From Apostichopus japonicus (lineage: Eukaryota > Echinodermata > Holothuroidea > Aspidochirotida > Stichopodidae), in the NCBI RefSeq assembly GCF_037975245.1, contig NC_092583.1, forward strand, positions 9,263,764 to 9,327,763: 64,000 nucleotides of DNA, written 5' to 3'. Both the position numbers and the translations under genes were made by a program. Below, one piece after another: positions 16,748 through 27,255 of the stretch (positions are counted from its first letter, which is position 1; every line of letters begins with the position of its first letter). Under the pieces are notes generated by a model. The model was not told where the DNA came from. It did not search any database and saw only the letters and a list, made by a program, of their open reading frames with translations.

Positions 16748-19700
16748 CTAACCATATAATGTTTGCAACATCCTGCCTGGATTGCCTGTAATGTTCAATC
16801 CCTTTTCATGGAGAAAATTTATTATTTCCTCTGTGTTGGAATATTTTCCTACATTCCACCAAAAATCATGACTCTTAAAGCCTGTTGGAAAACATGGTGT
16901 CTGATAGGTGACCAGAACTTGTAATTCACCCAATTTGTATCGAGCACGTTGGACTTTCATGTCTCCTTGTGGAGCATTTGCAAAAACTTTCTTTTGCCTT
17001 AATATGCTATCTTTCATGGAAGGATATGGAATTGCTAATCCTTCATTATGTGCTCTATTCTCTAAAAAGGATGCAACATTCATTGGCTTAGTGCTCATAA
17101 GACACATGACATGATCTGAAGTTACCCCTGGCAAAATGTTACCAAACTCATCATGAAACTCAATATGTGCATCTTGCATGACATTAACATTTTCTGCATT
17201 AGAAGTGTTACTACTCAAAACATTTCTCATTCGAGCAAGCTTTTCACTTGATGAACCCTTTGTTTTCAAGACCTGACGCAATTTCTGAATGTTGGTGATA
17301 TTCTTAGTTTCAGAAGATGCTCTTACAAAACATGGTTTAAGTCTGTTATAATTGAATACATCACTAAGAATTTCTCCTTTGAGAGTGGCCAACAAATAAT
17401 GAGTCCTATCCAAAACTTGATGGATCACTAATGGTCCACACCATTCTGCAGCAATTTTGCGAGAGTTCGCAGTCAAGGAAGAAGACGTTGGCTTATATAG
17501 ATACACCAATTGACCCGTTGAATAAATTGCACCCTTGTCCAGTTTTGCACTTATCTTAACATTTTGAGCATCTTGTTGCTTCTTTTGTAAGACTAACATT
17601 ACCCTTGACAAATGATCAAATCGTTTCTTTAACAATGCAGCATATTCTCCATGAGATTGTGATAATCCTGCCATTGGATTGAATGATAAATTTGTAAGAT
17701 TTGGTGGCTTACGTCCAAATGCAAGTTCAAATGGGCTATAGTTACCTAACTGAGGAGAGGAAAATGTGTTATATGCATAGGCTGATGTTGGGACAAATCG
17801 TACCCAATCCGTACCAAACTGATTTAAGTTCACTTTGAGGAAATTTGAAAGAGTCTGAATGTGTCTTTCAACCTGTAAGCTTCCATGATTGCTTACACTG
17901 ATGAACTTTTGTTCAATGCCCAAAGCTTTACTTAAGAGCTCCACTAATTTTCCTGTAAGAGAAGCTGCCGCATCACTTATGATACAAGACGGTGGACCAA
18001 AAGTTGTGACTACCCTCTGCAATAATGCTTCACATATCGTTTCAGCATCAAGAGTCTTAAGAGAAACACATACAACAAATCTAGTGATCTCATCACAAAC
18101 AACCATCAAATGTTTAAATCCTGTAGCCGTTGTGGGCATAGTCTTGAAATCCAGACTAAGTCTGTCAAAAGGACGATAAGAATCAGGAATGCGAGCATGA
18201 TATTGTCTCAATTTGTCCGGTTTCTTACGGAATTCTTGACAACGGAGACATGCCTGAATATAATTACTGATGCGTTGAAACATATTGCGCAGATAGAAAT
18301 GCTGTCTAATGGTCAAATATGTACGCATTACACCCTGATGATTACTTAACAAGTCATCATGATATCGAGATATTATTTGTTCTACCATAGTCTCAGGTAC
18401 GACTAACTGAAGAGTCATCTTAGCATCATTAGTCTCATGCAAAAATATCCTGAATAACAAACTATTACATAACAAATAATCCTCTGCTTGAGAACGAACA
18501 GTTCTAGCATGCTTAGCATTACTTGGAATAATGTCATGTGCAAGAAAATCATAAATTGGTTTGTAGTAAGGACAAGTTTGTTGTTGAATTTGCAACTCCT
18601 TTACATCAATCGGTAGATCATAGTTTTTGATCAGCTTTCCTTGAATTGCCTTCATGACTTTATTCAATTCCTTTTGTTTTGGAATGTGTCCTGTAACCAA
18701 ATGATCAATGTTTGTTATGACTGGCTTTGGCTGAGAAAATAATTCTGGTGGTGGTTCTCTGATTACCTCTGGCACTCTATGTCTACTCTGATCCACTAAT
18801 CTTGGCTCTGTAGGTTGAGAAACACTTGTAAAATTTGGCACAACTAACATGTCAGGACTATATGTATGTCTATTTTCACTCGGCATAGAAATAGTAGGCC
18901 TTTGAATATATGTTTCTCTCTTATCAGTAGAAATTACTGGTGTAGTCGTCTTTTGTGACTCAGATTGTGGTCTCTGCGTAACATGATCACTAGAATGTGT
19001 TGCCTTGGGAACGGATGTCCTTTCAACTCTATTTGTCGATACTTTGGCTGTGGAATCCTGCTTGGACTCCTTTGTGACTTTATTCGGAAATAAATCTGGA
19101 ACTTTGATTCCCATTGACCTTGCCTTTGACCTTGTCATGATTGGATTAAATGTCTCCTTAGGTGGAGTTGAAATATCCTCATAAGAACTGACCTCTTGAG
19201 CAACCTGATCTATTTCAGAGTGAAATTCCTGTGGTGCTCTAGACAAATAATCTGCCAAAACCAATTCTGAACCTTTCTTATAACCAACCTGAAATGTATA
19301 TTCTGACAATTTGAACAGAAGCTTACGTAAGCGTGAAGTTGCTGGTTCTTGTTTCGATTTAAACAATTCAACAATGGCTGAGTGATCAACATATGCCTCA
19401 AATTCTACATTTTGCAATAAATGTTTGAATGCTGTCACATTAATAAATAGACCCATCATTTCTAATTCAGTTACACTATACCTCTGACATGCTGGTGGTA
19501 ATATCTTAGAGTAATATGCAATAATATTCTCTTTGCCATTAACTCTTTGTGTCAAATATGATCCTGTTGCTACTCGTGATGTGTCGCTATATAATACAAA
19601 ACGACCATATTTCTGTGGCATATGCAGTATAGGTGGATTACACAACAACTCTTTAATACTTTGAAATGCACACTGATGTTCCTCTGTCCATTTAAATACC

Positions 19701-21622
19701 TTTCTCTTACGACTCAAATGATGTAATGGTCTCAATAGTGCTTGAATATTTGGAAAAAATGAAGCCACATAATTAACTGCACCTACAAATCGTCTTACTG
19801 ACTTAACATTGTGTGGTTTCGGTGTGTTCCTAATCGCTGCACATCTATCATGCAAAGGTTGGATACAAGCCTCACCTTCTGGGGTTATTGAGAGCAAATG
19901 TCCCATATATCGGACTGAATTTTGAAAAATGCTACACTTTTTCGGAGAGATTTTCAATCCGTTGTCCATTAAAACCTTAAAAATTGCCTTTAGGTGTTGT
20001 TTGTGCGATTGTTTGTCTGCACTGTACACAATTATATCGTCATGATGAGCAATACAGAACTTATTTGAATTTGGGATCGTTGCCAAAATATCATTAATTT
20101 GCGACTGAAAGATCGCTGGAGATAAATTCAATCCCTGTGGTAAGCGTTTATAATAATAATGCTTTCCTCCATGAAATGAAGCAATACCTGTATATTGTTG
20201 TGCATGAACACTGAGTGGCAGACAGAAGAATGCAGACTTTAAATCAAGAACACCCAAAATTTTGGCTCCAGAGTACCCTATGGTACGTATAGTCTCATTC
20301 AGTAATGGAAATGGGTGATTGAGACGTTTTATCCTACTGTTCAAGTAGCGAAAATCTGTGACAACCCTTTTGTCTTTTGTTCCCTTCTTTGGAATGAGGA
20401 AAACCGGTGAGGTATAAGACTGATGTCCTACTGCTAAGATTCCTAATCGCACTAATTTGTCAAGCTCACTGGCGACAATGACTTTGTCCTCATCTGAAAG
20501 TCTATAGGGACGTATGTAAAATGGCTCATCATTAGTAAGCGTAATATCAGCCTCATAATTTGGACAGTGAGATAATTCACCATAAAGAGAAAATGCATCT
20601 CTATGTGAGTCTAGAAATTCATAAATGCTTTCTGTTTCTGAAGCATTTAGAATACTTTGTTCCAAATTAATGTTATCTCTCATGATTTCCTGTTCGGATT
20701 TGGAAACCAGGGGATCATCGGCTGTCAAATGTGGATAACGATGTAAATTATATCGTGTAATTTCATCACGATTCTCTTTAGAGTTAGAATTGGTTTGAAA
20801 AAGAGACGGTTTTTCGATGTCTCTCATGACATTTAGAAAATCTAGAGAATCAGTAGGTATGTCTTCTGTGACCGTAATGATATCTGCTAAATCTAAATGA
20901 GCCACTGTGCGAGAAGGATGCAGACAAAATTTCTGGTTACCCATGTTCCTTAGTAGAATCTTTGTTCTACCTTTATGCATTTTCACTAACATTCGTGATG
21001 GACACATACGAGATATTAGAGGAAACGGTTTAATAACCACATCTGCATTTCGTGCATATAGTGGAAGATGTCCCTGTACAGTAATGTATCTCTGCTGACC
21101 TGGGTAAATAACAAATCTCTGCACTGGCCTAAGGAAAACTTTGGCTTGTTTAATTCTAAAACAGTTTGTGGTAAAGTCCAAAGAACCATTCAATTCCTTG
21201 AGAGTTTGACTACCTAATATTAAGTCAATACCTGTCAGGTTTGCAGCAATTAAAGCAGAAAGCTGAAATTCATGACCCTGAATTTTGACCTGAAATGGTG
21301 TCGTGCTATACGCATGAATAAACTGACCATTACCCAACTTTAGGTTTACTACATCAACTGAGACTGGTTGTATAGAGGATAAATACTTTGAATTTTGCAC
21401 TGTAGAAGAAGAAATGATAGAGCGTGTCGCTCCACTATCAAACAACAATGAAATTCCTTTACCATCATGTAAAGTACCTCTTACAAAATTACGTGTGTCC
21501 AGTTGAATATCCACATTACGGTCGTTCCCTGTATATTTAGAACTAGGAATATTACTATTCTTCCAAATATTATTTGCTTTACGTTTCGATCTTCCTTTAC
21601 TTGGTACTTTGTCTGGAGTCAC
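16748..21622 (-). CDS. pol: Gypsy pol polyprotein: protease, RT, RNase H, integrase
   Basis: A 1624-codon open frame with no internal stop. Domains in order: aspartic protease with DSGAT at residues 62-66; reverse transcriptase about 370-590 with the first catalytic Asp at D440 (GVLDLKSAF) and the catalytic box AHHDD at 525-529; RNase H about 675-795 (D680, E719, D746 candidates); integrase zinc region with H1088, H1095, C1125 and C1128; integrase core D1158, D1217, E1252 (about D35E); a GPY/F-like segment (CGPLVIHQV...RLKPCFV); then a ~190-residue C-terminal extension I cannot assign. The listed start is a GTG. The frame is open upstream to 21685 and overlaps gag by ~34 nt in the -1 frame, so expression as a gag-pol fusion by -1 frameshifting is the likely route. 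The RT tyrosine of YxDD is replaced by His through a single TAT-to-CAT type change. Confidence 0.95.
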   Translation of the reverse strand: MTPDKVPSKGRSKRKANNIWKNSNIPSSKYTGNDRNVDIQLDTRNFVRGTLHDGKGISLLFDSGATRSIISSSTVQNSKYLSSIQPVSVDVVNLKLGNGQFIHAYSTTPFQVKIQGHEFQLSALIAANLTGIDLILGSQTLKELNGSLDFTTNCFRIKQAKVFLRPVQRFVIYPGQQRYITVQGHLPLYARNADVVIKPFPLISRMCPSRMLVKMHKGRTKILLRNMGNQKFCLHPSRTVAHLDLADIITVTEDIPTDSLDFLNVMRDIEKPSLFQTNSNSKENRDEITRYNLHRYPHLTADDPLVSKSEQEIMRDNINLEQSILNASETESIYEFLDSHRDAFSLYGELSHCPNYEADITLTNDEPFYIRPYRLSDEDKVIVASELDKLVRLGILAVGHQSYTSPVFLIPKKGTKDKRVVTDFRYLNSRIKRLNHPFPLLNETIRTIGYSGAKILGVLDLKSAFFCLPLSVHAQQYTGIASFHGGKHYYYKRLPQGLNLSPAIFQSQINDILATIPNSNKFCIAHHDDIIVYSADKQSHKQHLKAIFKVLMDNGLKISPKKCSIFQNSVRYMGHLLSITPEGEACIQPLHDRCAAIRNTPKPHNVKSVRRFVGAVNYVASFFPNIQALLRPLHHLSRKRKVFKWTEEHQCAFQSIKELLCNPPILHMPQKYGRFVLYSDTSRVATGSYLTQRVNGKENIIAYYSKILPPACQRYSVTELEMMGLFINVTAFKHLLQNVEFEAYVDHSAIVELFKSKQEPATSRLRKLLFKLSEYTFQVGYKKGSELVLADYLSRAPQEFHSEIDQVAQEVSSYEDISTPPKETFNPIMTRSKARSMGIKVPDLFPNKVTKESKQDSTAKVSTNRVERTSVPKATHSSDHVTQRPQSESQKTTTPVISTDKRETYIQRPTISMPSENRHTYSPDMLVVPNFTSVSQPTEPRLVDQSRHRVPEVIREPPPELFSQPKPVITNIDHLVTGHIPKQKELNKVMKAIQGKLIKNYDLPIDVKELQIQQQTCPYYKPIYDFLAHDIIPSNAKHARTVRSQAEDYLLCNSLLFRIFLHETNDAKMTLQLVVPETMVEQIISRYHDDLLSNHQGVMRTYLTIRQHFYLRNMFQRISNYIQACLRCQEFRKKPDKLRQYHARIPDSYRPFDRLSLDFKTMPTTATGFKHLMVVCDEITRFVVCVSLKTLDAETICEALLQRVVTTFGPPSCIISDAAASLTGKLVELLSKALGIEQKFISVSNHGSLQVERHIQTLSNFLKVNLNQFGTDWVRFVPTSAYAYNTFSSPQLGNYSPFELAFGRKPPNLTNLSFNPMAGLSQSHGEYAALLKKRFDHLSRVMLVLQKKQQDAQNVKISAKLDKGAIYSTGQLVYLYKPTSSSLTANSRKIAAEWCGPLVIHQVLDRTHYLLATLKGEILSDVFNYNRLKPCFVRASSETKNITNIQKLRQVLKTKGSSSEKLARMRNVLSSNTSNAENVNVMQDAHIEFHDEFGNILPGVTSDHVMCLMSTKPMNVASFLENRAHNEGLAIPYPSMKDSILRQKKVFANAPQGDMKVQRARYKLGELQVLVTYQTPCFPTGFKSHDFWWNVGKYSNTEEIINFLHEKGLNITGNPGRMLQTLYG

Positions 21623-21651
21623 TGTATGATGAGTGCAATCATAAGTGCTCC

Positions 21652-22458
21652 CTACTGAAAATTCTGTGTTGGTACTCTGTTTACATTAGCCTCCATTTCA
21701 TGGCTTAGGCGAATTTGACAATATTGTGCAAAATGACCTCGATTTTGGCAGTAATAGCATGTGATTGAAGGATTAAAATACGGTAACCTTCTCCTGTTAT
21801 TATTCTGACCTGTCCTAGGACCACGAGAATCACGAGAACTATATCTTTGCCTCATATCTTTTGGATTGTCTTGCGATTCTGACCTACGTGACTGATCAAA
21901 CTTGGTCTCTAACTCCTGAATTTTATTACACAACTCGTGTATCTCAGAAGATGCAGAAATAGTAGGAGTCTGAACAGAAGATGCTTTGTCGTGCATTGCC
22001 ATAAATAGTTCGGAAGAAGCTGTGGGTTGACTTTGGATTTGCAAGTCAAAACAGCACTGTACTTTCTTGACCAAATCTGCAATTGTTGCTTCTGGTGATG
22101 CAGACATTAACACTGCTAAACGGCATTGCAAAGGCAGGGTCGAGATGAATTTATCTCTAATTTGGTCCTCGCCATAACTTAATTGTGCTGCAGCTTTGGA
22201 AATTTTGACCAAATGTGCTTGAGCTGTATCACCTGGCGTATAGCTTAATGCGTGAAATGCCTGTGATTTAGCGTAAGAAGAAGTCCCTGGACTGAAACGA
22301 GCAAGGAATTGCTTGCGCAGATCATCAATAGTTGAAAAATTTTTGTTTTCAATCCAGAGTCTGGCTTGGCCTTTTAGTGTTCGCTTAAATATGCGACATA
22401 TTTCATTAAATTCTTCCGCTACAGCCTCAGGGGTGGTTTGGGACGGCAATTTATGCAC
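21652..22458 (-). CDS. gag: Gypsy gag (capsid and zinc knuckle), 5' end atypical
   Basis: 268 codons. Residues ~14-115 fit a retrotransposon capsid domain (FKRTLKGQARLWIE, then a Leu/Phe-rich helical region). A CCHC zinc knuckle (C-x2-C-x4-H-x4-C) lies at 234-247. The listed first codon is GTG, only 34 nt inside the 5' LTR. The frame is open back into the LTR, to a stop at 22582-22584, without any ATG; the first in-frame Met is residue 118, in the middle of the capsid. The usual N-terminal part of gag is therefore missing, or translation begins at a non-AUG codon. The stop lies ~34 nt inside the pol frame. Confidence 0.85.
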   Translation of the reverse strand: MHKLPSQTTPEAVAEEFNEICRIFKRTLKGQARLWIENKNFSTIDDLRKQFLARFSPGTSSYAKSQAFHALSYTPGDTAQAHLVKISKAAAQLSYGEDQIRDKFISTLPLQCRLAVLMSASPEATIADLVKKVQCCFDLQIQSQPTASSELFMAMHDKASSVQTPTISASSEIHELCNKIQELETKFDQSRRSESQDNPKDMRQRYSSRDSRGPRTGQNNNRRRLPYFNPSITCYYCQNRGHFAQYCQIRLSHEMEANVNRVPTQNFQ

Positions 22459-22469
22459 CTCTAAATAAT

Positions 22470-22492
22470 CCGGGTGCCCCGCTCCTCCACCA
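22470..22492 (-). promoter_or_regulatory. Presumed primer binding site of the Gypsy element
   Basis: Immediately inside the 5' LTR the element strand starts TGGTGGAGGAGCGGGGCACC. TGG is the expected complement of a tRNA 3' CCA. The inner stretch GGGCACCCGGATT resembles the complement of a tRNA-Cys T-arm from memory, but with an offset, so the primer tRNA is uncertain. A 5' deletion removing the true site is an alternative. Confidence 0.45.
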
Positions 22493-23199
22493 TGTAATAT
22501 TGTGACGAGCCCGGCTCCTCCGATGGTAATACTACATCGGGACTCGCGATAGAAAGGTACTGGGATATCTTGATGCCGTTTTTATGCTTCTTCAGGAGAT
22601 GTCTCGAACGGGCGAAAACAATGAGTTCACAGAAAAACAATTTGACAAGATCGGATTTGATTAGTGATTCGGTATAATTTCTTCTCTGTCGATTCTCTTT
22701 ACAAATAAAACTAAATTACAATGATTTGACTTGACTCCGTCAATTACGCAATTAGAGGGAGTGATGAACTTTCGGCGGAGTGATAAATTTTCTGATCAAG
22801 TGATAAACTTTCGGCCTCCTTTTCCTTTTAAACCTTACTTCCATAAAATCCCACTGCGCACAATCAAAAGGCAGCCAATAAACTGACCATCCTGTATTAA
22901 CTTAACGATATAAAAATAAGTGCACTGGCACTGATCTGCCCTGATTGGTTGGGAGTTTGGAAGTCCATCCCCTTTTCTATGGAAACTTCCATACCACGTG
23001 AGAGAACCTTCTCGAATGTTCCACAGACATAATGGAATCTATTTTAGGAAAAGGCCCTGTACCAAGATTCAATAAGATAGTTAAACACTTCTCGTGGGAA
23101 AACTGAATCCATGACCTAGATAAATACATGAGGCCCTGTAAGGTGTCTCGATGGAGTGTTTCGGTAACATCAAAGAGATGGTATCACTATTTCATAACA
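22493..23199 (-). repeat. 5' LTR of the Gypsy element
   Basis: Same 707-bp sequence as 14767-15473, with TG...CA ends. The bases after it (CTAA) match those before the other LTR, defining the target-site duplication. It should carry the element's promoter, reading toward lower coordinates. Confidence 0.95.
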
Positions 23200-23203
23200 C
23201 TAA

Positions 23204-24544
23204 GGTCAACAAATGTAGCTAACTAGTCTGAAGCAACCTCTGAGCAGAAGTTGGTATAGGCTTACCTCAATTTGCATGTAGCCAACGAAGCTAAAGATAT
23301 TTTTGTCGTTCAATAGTTTGGATAATTTTCAACTTATAGCATCTTTTCGAACATAGTTTCTAGTGAAATTGCGAAAGCTCTGATTTATTGCCGCAGAACG
23401 AAGTAATATTCATTTTCATCCAACATTGCCATTTGATCAATAAAACAGAATCTGATGGACTGGTATTAACAGAGGAATTTAAATAGCTTTAATTGATTTC
23501 TAACATTAAAATTAATCGCGAAATTCAGAAGCAACTGTGGGCTGTGTTTTTTTTTTAATTATTCTAGCATAATTTCTTACTTTAGCAATATGGTGATGGT
23601 TTGAAACATTTCTGACTGAAGCTCCGCACCTTCCCCATAATAAAATTAAACTCTGATATTTACAAATTAAGAAACAACACATAACGATTTTGGCAGTAAG
23701 TAATTAGGCTCCGCCCCGTTCCACAAATAAAAAAAACCCTCTGATATTAACAAATTAAGAAACAACATATAGAGTATTTGGCAGTAAGGAATTATGATTG
23801 ATTAAATTATTCTTACAGAAAATAAATGTATCGCTCTAGCAGAAAGGAAGAAAGTTTACTCCCTGAAAAAGAAAAAAATATCAATCAATATAAAGCAATC
23901 AATACCAAAGAGTACATTTTGTCTACGGTATTAATATTTTTTAAACAATTTCACGCTGAAAGTCTCAATATAATATTTTATTGCAGTAGTATCAATTAAG
24001 ATACCACACCCCTCCTCACCCATCCCAAAGCAATGTTCACACTTTTGTTGCATTTATTTCGATAGTTTGAAATACTTAGTATTGACCATTTGCAAGAAAT
24101 TGTTGAAGTCACAAGTTGTATCAACAACAAAATATCGTAATATTTTGTTGTAGTTGCATAAAACAGTGATCAATAGAATATTTTTCACTTTAATTTCAGT
24201 TTATTTCACGATTAATATAACAAAGTATTTTATAAATAAAATGTCATACAAATGTCATACAAAAGAAAGAAATATTATCATCTGTTTGAAATATTGAACG
24301 TAAGATGAAGCCGTAGGAATTCTATAACAAGGTTGCTTATGACCCCAAAAATTGGGATAAATGAGCAGGTCTCTATACACATCGGGATTCTGAAGAGAAA
24401 TATTCTAACATTGGACCTTATTGTACTTTGTGTTAAGAGAGAGAGAGTCAGAGAGAGTTTAATTCAAAATAAAGATTGATTTTCATTTTTTTTTAAAATT
24501 GATATTCATCAACATTTGAAAAGTTCTTGCAAATCATTTCTATA
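23204..24544. other. Intergenic stretch with one local duplication
   Basis: No gene seen. Two segments near 23652-23720 and 23740-23795 share CTCTGATATT, ACAAATTAAGAAACAACA and TTTGGCAGTAAG, which is an imperfect local duplication. A GA run lies at about 24437-24460. Confidence 0.5.
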
Positions 24545-25085
24545 TTAAGTAAGTTAGTAAGTAAGTAAAACTTTATTGCTCCATAAAATCGGAAATTTCG
24601 ATACTCGCAGAATATAAGAAATACAAAAATATATATAAAACTATATTCATATTACAATTAATAACTAAAGAAGGTAAGATCAAGTTAAATAGTTAAAGAC
24701 AGAGAGCCTACCCTTCCAAGGACTAGGCAACCACCTAACGACTCAAATTGCTGTTGTAAAGTTTCATTGCACGAGGGATAAATGAATTGCGGTGCCGGTT
24801 AGTCTTAAGTTGAGGAAGTCTTAGTCTACCAATGCCTCTATCTATTAATCTGTCATGGAGTTGATCATGAAATGGGTGACTACAGTCGCCCCAAACGGAG
24901 TTGAGCTTGGACTGTAGGAAACACTGGTAGACAAAATCAACAGCCGACTGAGTCCCTCTACTAATATTTCAGCTTTTTTAATGATGTTGTCAACACGATC
25001 CCTTTCTTTCTTACTAACATTACCACCCCAACAAATGAGCCAGTATCTCCGACCTCCACAGATGGTAGCATTATAGAACATATCT
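24545..25085 (-). mobile_element. 3' end of a non-LTR retrotransposon (L2/CR1/Rex-like)
   Basis: Minus-strand frames carry the C-terminal signature of this reverse transcriptase family: YWLICWGGNVSKKERDRVDN with IIKKAE (frame at 24845-25081), and further on RHRNSFIPRAMKLYN in a shifted frame. A 3' UTR with AATAAAG follows, ending in a short TTAC-type tail (plus strand TAAGTAAGTTAGTAAG). It is a 5'-truncated copy with at least one frame change, hence dead. Confidence 0.8.
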
Positions 25086-25109
25086 AAAATTTCCTAAAAT
25101 TTTCTAAAA

Positions 25110-25112
<3 letters not shown>

Positions 25113-25156
<44 letters not shown>
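25113..25156. repeat. (TA)n microsatellite
   Basis: About 22 TA units directly after the LINE 3' fragment. Confidence 0.95.
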
Positions 25157-25163
<7 letters not shown>

Positions 25164-25639
25164 CACGGAATGTGAGGATGCTCCCTACACTGAACATTAT
25201 CAACATTAAACTATCAATCTAATTTCATGTGAGGATTCATTTGTACAGTGTAAGATGGTCAGCTCTTACATAAAGTTTTGTTTTGTACCATAGGTTTACT
25301 CGTTTATTAGTGCACTGTGCAGTGCTCACTGTACAGAGCTATACATTTGTACAGTATATTTGTATGTTGTCTTGTGGCAGCAAAAGGGTGGTTAACACCT
25401 CTCTCTTCTGGGTTGCTGGGCAACTATCTTGTTCTTCCTGGAAATTAGCCCTCATAGGAAATGGGGTCTGTGTGCATATATTTTAGGAACAAATGAGTTT
25501 TGTGAGGGTATCGGGAGTTAGGCAGTCACAGTTGGCTATGAGTATCTGAGCAAGGCAGTTGTAAAAGAGGAGAAAGATAGTTTTAATGGCTGGATAGTTT
25601 TTTTAAACCTTAATTTACATAGTCAGCCTCAGCCACATA
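25157..25639. other. Intergenic stretch, nothing recognised
   Basis: The only open frame (25283-25486) has no recognisable motif. No RNA gene or TIR was seen. Confidence 0.4.
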
Positions 25640-25680
25640 TCTATCTACATCATACATAATATATCTACACCATACATCAT

Positions 25681-25725
<45 letters not shown>

Positions 25726-25760
25726 TTACATAAGGCCTATATATATCTACACCATACATC

Positions 25761-25815
<55 letters not shown>

Positions 25816-25960
25816 TTACATAAGGCCTATATATATCTACATCATACATAATATATGTACATCATATATATATATATACATCTTACATAAAGCCTATATG
25901 TATCTACATCACACATAATATATACACCATACATCATATATCTATCTACATCATACATAA
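25640..25960. repeat. Compound AT minisatellite, 'ctacatcatacata' family
   Basis: Recurring units contain ACATCTTACATAAGGCCTATATATATCT-like blocks split by (TA)n runs of variable length (25687-25721 and 25775-25811). The same unit family restarts at 26955, on the other side of a LINE fragment. The apparent YIYIYI reading frames are artefacts. Confidence 0.9.
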
Positions 25961-25962
25961 AT

Positions 25963-26940
25963 TCAACTTCAAATTTAAATTCAAATACAATTTATTAAGC
26001 ACCAAAAATGGGCAATTAAATGCTCGCAGTAAGACAATACAATGATAAGATGGAATAAGAATAATACAAATAGTATACATGAAAATACACAAAAAGGATA
26101 CCAAACTATGAATTGCACATATTAATTAATAGGATAATAAGAATTCAAACTATTAAGAAAAATAAGAATTGCAACTGATTGAAGGAATAAGAATCAAAAC
26201 TCTCGAAAATGGTCAAACTATAAGAATCGAAACTATAGGAATTTAAGGCATAAAACTGAAAAATTGAAAAACCTATATGACAATCTAACGGATCAAAATA
26301 CAATTTTGAAAACAATTAAACTTTAAAAGGCACCTAAAAAGCAATATACTGCTCCTAAACAGATACAAATGATGATAATATGCATAAGAGAAAAGAGACT
26401 ATATAGTCTAGTACGCTAAAAGGTGACCCTAAAAACATTGCACATAGCCTTGTTTATTAAGAGTGTATAAGAATCGTAATTATGACTATTGCACAATGAA
26501 CCTAACGAAACGCTGCCTATCTGGTGTAAGTATTATTAAAATGTGTGACAGCCATCGGAACGAATGTATGTTTTTAGCGGTTTGTACCAGCAGCTGGGGG
26601 CATCATCCTACCACACCGCCCAATGTATCGTCCAACGAGGTCACTGTGTAACGGGTGATCGGTGTCATCAAGCACGGTGCGGAGCGTACGTTGAAGGCAG
26701 GAATTATTAGAAAGAATCGAGCGGCTGCTGATGATTCCCAATCAGACGTTCAGATTTCCTTATTATGCTGTTGATTCTCTTCTTGTCCTGTTCAGTAATG
26801 CTAACACCCCAACACAAAAAACAATAAGTGAATATGCTGGTAATGACGGAACGGTAGAATAATGACAGAAGGGTATGTTCAACATGAAATGATTTCAATT
26901 TCCTCAAACAGCATAGACGAGAATTTAACTTTGACATAAT
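25963..26940 (-). mobile_element. 3' end of a second L2/CR1-like non-LTR retrotransposon
   Basis: The minus-strand frame 26707-26937 reads like the RT C-terminus of this group: RLCCLRKLKSF, LLSLFYRSVITSIFTYC, FLCWGVSITEQDKKRINSII. Past a stop, frame-shifted remnants LQRTLRTVLDDTDHPLHSD and GRYIGRC continue the expected C-terminal end. A 3' UTR with a minus-strand AATAAA near 25988 follows. The copy sits inside the AT minisatellite, splitting it in two. Confidence 0.8.
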
Positions 26941-26954
26941 TAGATCTATATTAT

Positions 26955-27255
26955 CTGACCAGCATAAGGCCTATATGTATCTACATTATACATAATATAT
27001 CTACACCATACATCATATATCTATCTACATCTTACATAAGGCCTATATAGGCCTATATATATATATATATCTACATCATACATAAGGCCTATATGTATCT
27101 ACATCATACATAATATACAACATACGTCATATATCTATCTACATCATACATAAGGCCTATATGTATCTACATAAAACATAATATATCTACACCATACATA
27201 ATATATCTATCTGCATCATACATAAGGCCTATATGTATCTACATCATACATAATG
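26955..27255. repeat. Continuation of the AT minisatellite
   Basis: Units of the form ATAAGGCCTATATGTATCTA followed by CATCATACATAATATATCTA recur about six times at a spacing of roughly 60-75 bp, matching the family at 25640-25960. Confidence 0.9.

Larger units (their letters stand above)
14767..23199 (-). mobile_element. Complete Ty3/Gypsy LTR retrotransposon (8433 bp)
   Basis: Both ends carry the same 707-bp LTR, each TG...CA, and the element is flanked by the 4-bp duplication CTAA (14763-14766 and 23200-23203). On the minus strand the order is 5' LTR, presumed primer site, gag, pol (protease, reverse transcriptase, RNase H, integrase), polypurine tract, 3' LTR. The RT-RNaseH-integrase order is the Ty3/Gypsy (Metaviridae) order and not the Ty1/Copia order. 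I see no env-like frame. The LTRs look identical by eye, so the insertion is young. Two features argue against simple autonomy: gag has no early in-frame ATG, and the RT catalytic box reads HHDD. Confidence 0.95.

Noticed and set aside
17889-18349. Plus-strand frames within the pol region
   Set aside because: They are antisense shadows of the long minus-strand pol frame.
25610-25918. Hydrophobic YIYIYI frames on both strands
   Set aside because: Translation of (TA)n runs. The same applies to 56560-56830.
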